This document shows, piece after piece, positions 29,234 through 35,753 of a stretch of 35,753 nt of DNA (the stretch's first letter is position 1; each line of letters starts with the position of its first letter). The position numbers were made by a program, and so were the translations under genes. Where the stretch lies: assembly GCA_016800925.1 (NCBI GenBank), contig JABCPU010000603.1, positions 1 through 35,753 of the forward strand. Direction: 5' to 3'. The notes beneath the pieces are model-generated. The model had not been told where the DNA came from and did not search any database. It worked only from the letters and a program-made list of their open reading frames with translations. Source of the DNA: Suillus spraguei (Eukaryota > Basidiomycota > Agaricomycetes > Boletales > Suillaceae).

Positions 29234-30702
29234 TCAAACATCTCTGTTGTCGTCATAGACGGGATCATAGTCATCATAGTTAGCGACGTCTTCATCAGCA
29301 GCACTTCCCCCTAACATATAAGCCGCTTCCTCTTCTGCTACAGTCCTTGCCCGTCAACCTTCTTTCCGCCGTCGACGGTTAATAAGATACTGTTCCCACC
29401 TACGCAGTGCATCATAAAATCCATCGTCCTTCCAGGTAAGATCAAACGGGGGTTCTCCACGACGCTGAGGGCAATAAATGGACAGATGGGTAGGAGCGTG
29501 TCGTAGACAGATTTGACATTGATAGTCAAGACAATTCTTTTGTCGGTGTCTGACGATGCCACAGAATCACATTTCATGTTTTCATCAGTATTGGAAGTGG
29601 ACATGCGTAATGGTGATGGTGAGATAACAGGTTTAGGACTGGCGGATCTGGCACGCTTCTTCCCTTTCTGTCATGTCATCCGTTTTAAAGCTAAGGCATT
29701 GTCACGTCGAAGCTGCGCCTGTTGCTTGCTAGTTAGAGTGTATGCGGATGTGGGGAGGTCAGGAGTAGTTCCCCTTTCAGCAATCGCAAGAAGTTCGTTG
29801 GAGGAGGAAGGGGAGGTGACGCGAAGTCTTTTACTAAGACCGGCGAAACAGGATCCATTGGACCGAATGACGATGGGATAGACATGGGAGGATGTATGTG
29901 AAGGTCGCGAAGTCGAGGACCAAGCACTATCAACTCAGTGACAGGGATTCCTAATAATTTTGCGGCCTTACACTGTTCTTCTGTGCAAGGTTCATATAGC
30001 CATGCTGGATGGTCATGGGAGACTACGACGGGGGGTGGTGAGGTCGGCTGTTCGATAAGAGATGGGGTTCGAGGGAGACGCAAGGTCAGCTTGCATTTGT
30101 TGTAGATCAGTAATAGCTTCTTCAACTAAGCTTCTAGCTGCTCTGGTTTCAGCAACTGATTGTTGGATGGTTTCAACGACTGCGTTGGTGAGCTGCCCGA
30201 TCTCTTGGACAGCACTGCATAGGCCAGCAATGGCGTTAACACTAGAATACACATGTGAAGAAGAGGGTGCTGGGATAGGAAGTGGCATATCTTTCTGCGG
30301 AGAGGGAGGTCGAGCAACACCTGCTCGACGTTCGGCCATGATGTGAATAGCTTCTTCAACATCGCTTTTAAAAGAACTGGGAAGCAACAACATAGCGTAA
30401 GAGCGAATACGTTTTTGAAGATGTAGGAAGCGTTGACGGTATGTAGTGCCGATGGTTTCGTTGGCTGTAGCTTCAATGAGAGCGGCAGTACGGATAATGT
30501 TGACGAGGAGGAGGGCCGGGAAAGCACCTCTTTCTGTGAGGATTCTTTCAATTTCAAGGGCGTGTCCTTCACATAGAAGGGCAGCTTCGATGTAGGAGGT
30601 ATTGTTGATTTTGGTGGCAAGGGTTCCGTAGCTTTCAGCTTCAGAGTCGGAGTCATTGTTGGCAACAGTGATGGGAGTAATATAGGCAGTGGGGAAAGAC
30701 AT
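29234..30702 (-). pseudogene. Third reading frame (ORF3) between chromodomain and 3' LTR, about 490 codons, broken
   Basis: Role unknown. The ATG at 30702 lies 54 bp after the pol stop in the same sense; the final stop at 29236-29234 lies 33 bp before the LTR. Parts in order: acidic start (VANNDSDSEAESYG); a helical domain (LLCEGHALEIERILTERGAF to HIMAERRAGVARPP); a Pro/Ser linker; a long helix (VNAIAGLCSAVQEIGQLTNA, SLVEEAITDLQQMQADL); after a frame change HPAWLYEPCTEEQCKAAKLL; after another, a Lys/Arg-rich QKGKKRARSASPK (possible nuclear signal); after a third, FDLTWKDDGFYDALRRWEQY and RRRRKEG; last, an acidic tail (AADEDVANYDDYDPVYDDN). No membrane segment or signal peptide, so not envelope-like. 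Breaks: frame changes near 30020, 29800 and 29440, and TGA stops before QKGKK and after RRRRKEG. I do not recognise a family. Confidence 0.65.
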
Positions 30703-30756
30703 TTCGATAGTGGTAGTTGATCAAGTGCTGGTGTGGTTTGATTGACTGAAGGATAA

Positions 30757-33700
30757 TCAGAGGGCGTGTTGCTTCTTATAAGCATTCAAGATTTGAGCGG
30801 AGTTCTTCAAGTTCTTTTCTGGGAGCCATTTGTTATCTCCTGATGAATATCCTTTCCAAGAAACGAGATAGCGTCGGCGAGCGCCGGTTCCTTTGTGAGA
30901 AAGAATTGCTTCTATTTCATATTCTTCTTCTTCTTCGATGATGTCAGGTGGTGGTTCGGGGAAGTTCGGACCGTGTATGTCTGTTTCGCTATAGGATGAT
31001 AAGACGGAAGCGTGGAACGTAGGATGAATTTTCCACTGTGGAGGGAGTTTGAGTGTGAATGTGATGGGCGATAAGACATCGATGATCGGGAAAGGTCCGT
31101 ATCGCTTGGGCGCAAGTTTCCTTGACAGGAGTTTGAGTCTAAGATTGGCAGCGGATAGCCAAACTTATCTCCGATCTTCCATGGAATGTACTTATCTCCT
31201 CGGGATCGTTCGGCCATTGTTTGCATTGCAATGTTATGGCAGGCGATTGCTTCTTCTCTTATCTTCTGCAGAGATCGTACTCGATCTTCTGCTGCGGGAA
31301 CTGATGAATCAGGGATAAGGTGAGGGATAGCGCGTGGTTCGTATCCCATCATCAAATAGAAGGGTGAGCATTCCTTGCATCGTGTTTTCGGTGGTTTGGA
31401 CGAATTCAGCGATTGGTAGATGTTCTACCCAATCTTCAGGATTGTTGCGGCAATAGATGCGTAGGTATGTTTCAAGTTCTTGATTAAGCTCTCCGTTTGA
31501 CCATCGGTCTGAGGGTGATAAGCTGTAGATGGAGCAATGACATAGTCGAGAAGTCGGGCAAGCTCTTTAGAGAAGGTGATAGGAACTGCGGACCTCGATC
31601 CGAATAACTTTGTCATGGAGTCCAAATCGCGGTAAACATGTTTCAAGAATAGCTTAGCAATCCCTTCGGAGGTGACGGTTTTCAGACAAGGGATAATAAT
31701 TACCCCCTTCATAAGGCCATGGTCTACCACGACCATGATACTGTCAAAGCCTCCAGAGACAGGGAGGTCAGTGATAAGATCAACAGAGACCTGGGAAAAG
31801 GGTGGGTCGCAGAGGAAGGTATCGGGGCAAGTGGAGGGCGAACAGGATGTGTGTCGGCTTTCATTTGCTGACAAAGGCGCAACCTTCAACGTATTTCCGA
31901 ATATAAGAGCCCATAGCAGGCCACCAGGCTTCCGTTTACGAGTTCTTCAGTTTTGAATCTACCGGGGTGTCCCGCAGTAGGATGATCATGGTACGTTTCA
32001 GGATATCGGGACGATGTGCCGGTGGAATGTAGGCACGATTCTTAAAATAGAGGACGTTCTCCTCAATCTTCCAGTCAGAGAGTGCCGATTTCATGGGGGA
32101 AGACACACGCCATCGAGGGCGTCAGAGCTGTTTTAAAGACAGGGTCGTCAAGGGGTCAGAGGATGACAGACATCTTCAGTCGGTATCAATAAGACGAACG
32201 AATAGAGCATCAGGGAGGAGGTCTGGTCCTCGTTATCGTCTTTGCCGGAGTCATAGTCGGGTCGGCAGATAGTGCATCAGGTACTGCCAATTTAGTACCT
32301 GCAACGTGATGCAGTTCAATGTCGTAAATAGACAAATCAATTGCCAACGTGCTTGGCGACGGGTAAGCTTCTGTGCACTTCTAAAGTATAGAAGATTTTG
32401 TGGTCGGTGAATACCAGGATGGGGTGTGGGTTTCCTTCAAGATAATGGCGCCATTCGTTCAATGCCCGGATTACGGCAAGGAGTTCCCGATCAAAGATCT
32501 GGTAATTGCGTTCTGCGGGGTTCAAAGACTGTGAGAGATATGCACATGGGTGATAAACACCATTCTCATCAGTCTGTAGAGAACTCCGCCAGTTGCTATG
32601 AGCGAAGCGTCAGTAGCAATAGCAAATTGTCGGAAGGATCAGGGTTACGGAGTACGGTTGGGAGTAAAGCGTCGTTTCAGTTCTTCGAAGGTGTCCATAC
32701 ATTCGGTTGACCAATCAAAGGCCTTATCTTTCTTTGTTAAATCGATAAGGGTCGGGCGATGTCAGAATAGTGGGAAATGAATGTGCGTAGAAGTTGCAAA
32801 AGCCGAGGAATGACCGAACATCTTTTACAGATTTCGGGACTGGCCATTCGGAGATTCCCTTGGTTTGGCGTATCCATAGCAACTTGTCCGGGCGAATTAT
32901 CATTCCGAGATATTCCACTTCTTCTGCATCGAAGGTGCATTTCTCCGGTTTCAAGAACAGATGTTCTTTCGTATCTTCATCAAAACTGTCTTGTCCTTCG
33001 ATGTTCTGCCATGTTGTAGAGAAAATCAGGATATCGTCCATGTAGATAACCATCCATCCTTCGTTGATTTCCTGTGGAAGGTCGATTCATGTATGCTTGG
33101 AAAGTTGCCGGGAATTGCAGAGGCCAAAGAACATGACATTCGGTTCAAAGAGGCCGAATTCCGTTGTAAAAGCAGCTTTCCAGCGATCATCGGGATGATG
33201 TGAATATTGTTATAGCCGGACCGATATCCATTTTCGTAAAGAATGTGCGTTGAAGGTGCGACAAGGGAGATAGGAGTGGGAGCGGATAGGCGTTCTTGAC
33301 TGTCCAATCATTGATGTAGCGATAATCTTGACAGGGACGCAATTCTCCACTCTTCTTTCCACAAAGAAGAAGCCACTGGCTTGGGTGACTTCGATTCTGA
33401 GATGAAACCTTTCGCAATTTTCATGATAAAGTTTTGACGGCAGCGCATTCTTTTCCGATAGCGGGTAAACCTTAGATGTGCGGGGAATAAACCGGGTTTA
33501 GTATCGATCCGATGATCAATGCCAGGGCGTTCGGGGGTAGCTTGTTTAGACTGTCTTTAGCAAAGACGTCTGAAAAGTCGTGCAAATATCCGGGACCAAT
33601 TCTTCGAAGGATTTCTTTTTCTTTCCTTCTCATCCGTGGCGAATTCCTGAGCTTTGTTACTGTATTTCGGAGGAGGAAGGGGAATTGTGGAGTAGGGGTT

Positions 33701-34640
33701 GTTCGAGTCGGGAAGTTCCATCATGTGTCAGGGGTGTCCATGGATACTTCTTCTATGATTCTCATGCTAACTCCATCAGTATCATATTCCACAAGAAATT
33801 CTCCATCTCCAAGTTCATAGGAGGAAATTTCCGTACTTCTGGCGTGCCAGACATCTTGCATTGTGTTGAATTGGTCATCATCCTCTGTTGGGATCAACGA
33901 GGGCACGGGTTCTCTTTATCGGGATTTCTTCAATTGAAGCTGAAAGAGTTTTCGGGGGACATAGAACTTGGATAGTTTCGGTACATTGGTATCTCGCCTG
34001 GGATTCTTCTTCGCTTTTCTTTTCCATGTTTCTGTTCTTCTATTGGCCGTTGCTCAATAGGTTCTTGTCCGACCCGTTGCTCGGGTTCGATTCATTCTTG
34101 TGTTTTCTGCGCGGGAATTGGTGATACTGCTCGCGGCAATTGTACAGTGGAGTAGGGTCTGTAGTACGTGGATTATTACTTCAGTTTCGGGTTTTGGGAA
34201 AGAGGGGTTACAAGGGATTTCGGAAGTCGGGAATGTTGCCATTTGGAATGATTGAGAGCTGAGGCAATCCATTCTTCTTCCGATCCTATCATATCAATTT
34301 CGATTTCATCGATTCTCTGTTCATGGAAGGACAAGTGTTTCAGCAGCCCAATCTATAGTTGGGTTCATTGCTCGTAACCATGGATTCCCAAAGGATTTGA
34401 TCTCTCCTTCCTAGTTTGGTGATATTGAATTTTCCATACATGGTTGTTCATCGATTTTGACCACTAGGAGACATAGTGTGTGATTGGCCTCCCTTTATAA
34501 GGGTTCCATCTGCCGTGTAACTCGAAATGGTGTTTTGAGTTTTCGTCGTGTGATTTGATGGAGTTTCACAAACTCTCTGAGATGAACGTTCCGGCTGCAC
34601 CTGGAATCATCACGGGTTGGTTTCGACGGATAAACGAGTA
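30757..34640 (-). pseudogene. Chromovirus pol: protease, RT, RNase H, integrase, chromodomain (frameshifted)
   Basis: Protease near 34610: the DS of the active site followed by GAAGTFIS in the next frame (one-base shift). [33 protein letters not shown] and FTKMDIG (33375-33220), YMDD at 33044-33033, LFLKPEKCTFDAEEVEYLGM and VKDVRSFLGFCNFY. RNase [32 protein letters not shown] (32510-32370). Integrase: zinc-type start HDHPTAGHPGRFKTEELV (about 31990-31935), QVSVDLITDLP with the first Asp, a lost base at the second Asp (KVI then SDRGP in another frame, about 31600), AYHPQTDGQTES with the Glu (31520). After SRGDKYIPWKIGDK the C-terminus ends in an intact chromodomain, YEIEAILSHKGTGARRRYLV then SWKGYSSGDNKWLPEKNL (30921-30765), stop 30757. 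Chromodomains bind methylated histone H3 and direct integration to heterochromatin. Multiple frame changes: non-functional. Confidence 0.9.
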
Positions 34641-34789
34641 CGCGAGTGAAGGGTGATAGGGACACGAAGTTCTTTTCTTTCACCTACAGCGCGTACAAGT
34701 CTTAGTAATACATGAGGAGAAACATACGTCGAGTCTTTGTTCTCCAGTCAAAAATCCGCAACAATCCGCCTCACAGTTTCTTCATCATC

Positions 34790-35562
34790 TTCTTCTTTGG
34801 ACTTCGGTTTGTCGAGCGGGGTCTTCTTCTTTCTGTCGGACAATTATGGATGCGGTGTCCTGTCTTCTTGCATCCGAAGCATTGTCCCTTCTTCATGCAT
34901 TCGGATCTCTCCAGTATCGGAGATTCGATCTATGACCATTGCGTTGGAATCACGGTTTGGATATTACCGTGCATTTCCATAGTTCTTCTTCTTTTGTTGT
35001 GGAGCATGACGTGTCCTCATGGCTTGAAGATGATGGGTTGTCAATGCAAGCATTGCAGCACAACGTCTCGAATACTTCTGAGACATCTCCTAGTGCGAAA
35101 AGCTTTGTAAGGATACCCCAATTAGGCCATCTTGGAAGAATTGGATCTTTGTTGCATTATCGGTGATATGAGCCTTGGCTGCAAGTGCCTCAAATCAGCG
35201 AGTAGGTGTGAAGATCTCCAGTTCCTTGTTTGAAGGTCCTGAGTTTCGTGAGTGCGGTTCCTTTGGTATCCACTGGTTCGAAGGCTTCTTTGAAGCTTTT
35301 CATAAAATCCACCATTGTCCCATAACCAACTTTTTGTCCAGAGTGTCGGTTGATTGGGCATGTCAAGGAATTGTTCTTCCAGATTTGGCATTCTCTCGGT
35401 CATGAAGGATGTTATGAAAATGATCTTCTGCTTTGTCGGTGGTAAAGCTTTTCATTGATGTCAAAGTGCAAGTTGCACGACTGGATAAACTCGCGAGAGT
35501 TATCGCGATCTCCATCAAAACTTTGGTTGACCGATCTTGTATTCAAATTCTTTGGTCGCCAT
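34790..35562 (-). pseudogene. Chromovirus gag (capsid and CCHC zinc knuckle), frameshifted
   Basis: ATG at 35562 in a good context (ATCAACATGGC): MATKEFEYKIGQPK, then a one-base shift to FDGDRDNSREFIQSCNLHFD and INEKLYHRQSRRS, then another to SFMTERMPNLEEQFLDM and TLWTKSWLWDNGGFYEKLQR (35403-35122 frame). These suit the capsid start of fungal chromoviruses. Near the end, QCFGCKKTGHRIHNCP (34881-34840) is a C-x2-C-x4-H-x4-C knuckle that binds the RNA genome. At least three frame changes. The join between gag and pol cannot be judged because of the decay. Confidence 0.85.
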
Positions 35563-35728
35563 GTTGATGATTCTCTGATGAGTTATACTTTCTCGGTGCC
35601 TACACGCGCTGTCTTGCTGTCCGTTAGGGCTTTCTTCTGTCAGAGGGCTTCTCTTGACAATCTGCTCAGCGTACGCGTACGCTAGTCTGGTTCAAGGGTC
35701 GAAGACTGGATAGTCGACGATCAAATAG

Positions 35729-35739
35729 ACTTTAATCTT
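35729..35739 (-). other. Primer binding site, complementary to the element's own R start
   Basis: One base inside the 5' LTR, in element sense: AAGATTAAAGT. It is exactly complementary over 11 nt to ACTTTAATCTT at 28997-28987. This is the arrangement of the self-primed Tf1/sushi group, where the folded 5' end of the RNA primes minus-strand synthesis. No similarity to a common tRNA 3' end (TGG start) is seen. Confidence 0.62.
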
Positions 35740-35740
35740 T

Positions 35741-35753
35741 TGTTACGAACTGG
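35741..35753 (-). repeat. 5' LTR of the chromovirus, first 13 bp visible only
   Basis: TGTTACGAACTGG on the + strand matches the outer end of the left LTR (TGTTACGACTGGGG, one base longer here) and of the solo LTRs read in reverse. The rest lies beyond the window. Confidence 0.8.

Larger units (their letters stand above)
28727..35753 (-). mobile_element. Chromovirus (Ty3/gypsy with chromodomain), full-length but degenerate; right LTR cut by window end
   Basis: Minus-strand element inserted in the pogo transposase gene. Order in its own sense: LTR (from 35753 outward), primer site, gag, protease, RT, RNase H, integrase, chromodomain, ORF3, polypurine tract, LTR (29200-28727). Internal length is 6540 bp. 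The family is shared with the two solo LTRs at 22294-23307. Frameshifts in every reading frame show it cannot move on its own. Confidence 0.92.

Noticed and set aside
29234..30702. ORF3 as an envelope gene
   Set aside because: No signal peptide, membrane segment or cysteine pattern typical of envelope proteins.
30126..30785. Long minus-strand frame of 219 codons overlapping ORF3
   Set aside because: It is a Leu/Pro/Ser-rich shadow of ORF3 in another frame; the 30702 frame has the coherent helical, charged composition.
1..35753. tRNA, rRNA or other structured RNA genes
   Set aside because: None recognised on either strand by eye; absence is not proven without a covariance-model search.

Overview
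This window is fungal, most likely from an Agaricomycete and plausibly Boletales (the Suillus/Pisolithus/Scleroderma/Paxillus group). The evidence is introns of about 44-63 nt with GTRNGT donors, a pepsin-like secreted protease of the polyporopepsin type, and relics of protein families that I associate from memory with boletoid genomes: a coiled-coil/Cys-cluster gene, a WD40 plus SHRW-type HET-like gene, and chromodomain Ty3 elements. No database search was possible, so the taxonomic call is an inference. Almost the whole window is accessory, transposon- and repeat-dominated DNA. Only one gene, the aspartic protease at 24789-26239 (- strand), looks near-intact.

Layout: 1-2140 (+) is a multi-intron, frame-broken coiled-coil gene. 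2150-11960 is a repeat territory. It holds two direct copies (2287-3747 and 9758-11958) of a composite repeat made of hairpin-forming GTGCCG...CGGCAC modules and a 33-bp GGCCCACCC minisatellite, a nine-copy ~172-bp satellite (5191-6690) with inverted outliers at 9184-9480, and a 1.2-kb inverted-repeat unit (6757-7990) whose arms carry the same short reading frame. Fragments of another decayed gene lie at 3775-4230 and 8000-8083. 13612-14335 (+) holds the RNase H end of a LINE and a ~73-bp minisatellite that seems to derive from it. 15121-18290 (-) holds WD40-type pseudogenes. 18635-19740 contains a possible Copia LTR and a 50-bp palindromic tandem repeat.

19890-23430 (-) is an old Ty3/gypsy element reduced to protease-RT-RNase H. 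Its protease region was hit twice by a younger chromovirus family that left two solo LTRs (22294-22770 and 22834-23307, both +, 5-bp target duplications, 63 bp apart). After the protease gene, a pogo-type DDE transposase relic (26854-28726, +) is interrupted by a member of that same chromovirus family (28727 to beyond the window end, - strand). Its right LTR starts 13 bp before the end of the window.

The most interesting system is this chromovirus. (i) The 11 nt next to its 5' LTR are perfectly complementary to an 11-nt stretch of its own LTR lying 34 bp downstream of a TATA box, the layout expected of Tf1/sushi-type self-priming. (ii) It carries a large third reading frame of about 490 codons between the chromodomain and the 3' LTR, with helical, basic and acidic segments and no transmembrane segment. 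(iii) It ends pol with an intact chromodomain. The copy itself is dead: gag, protease, RT, integrase and ORF3 all contain frameshifts or stops.
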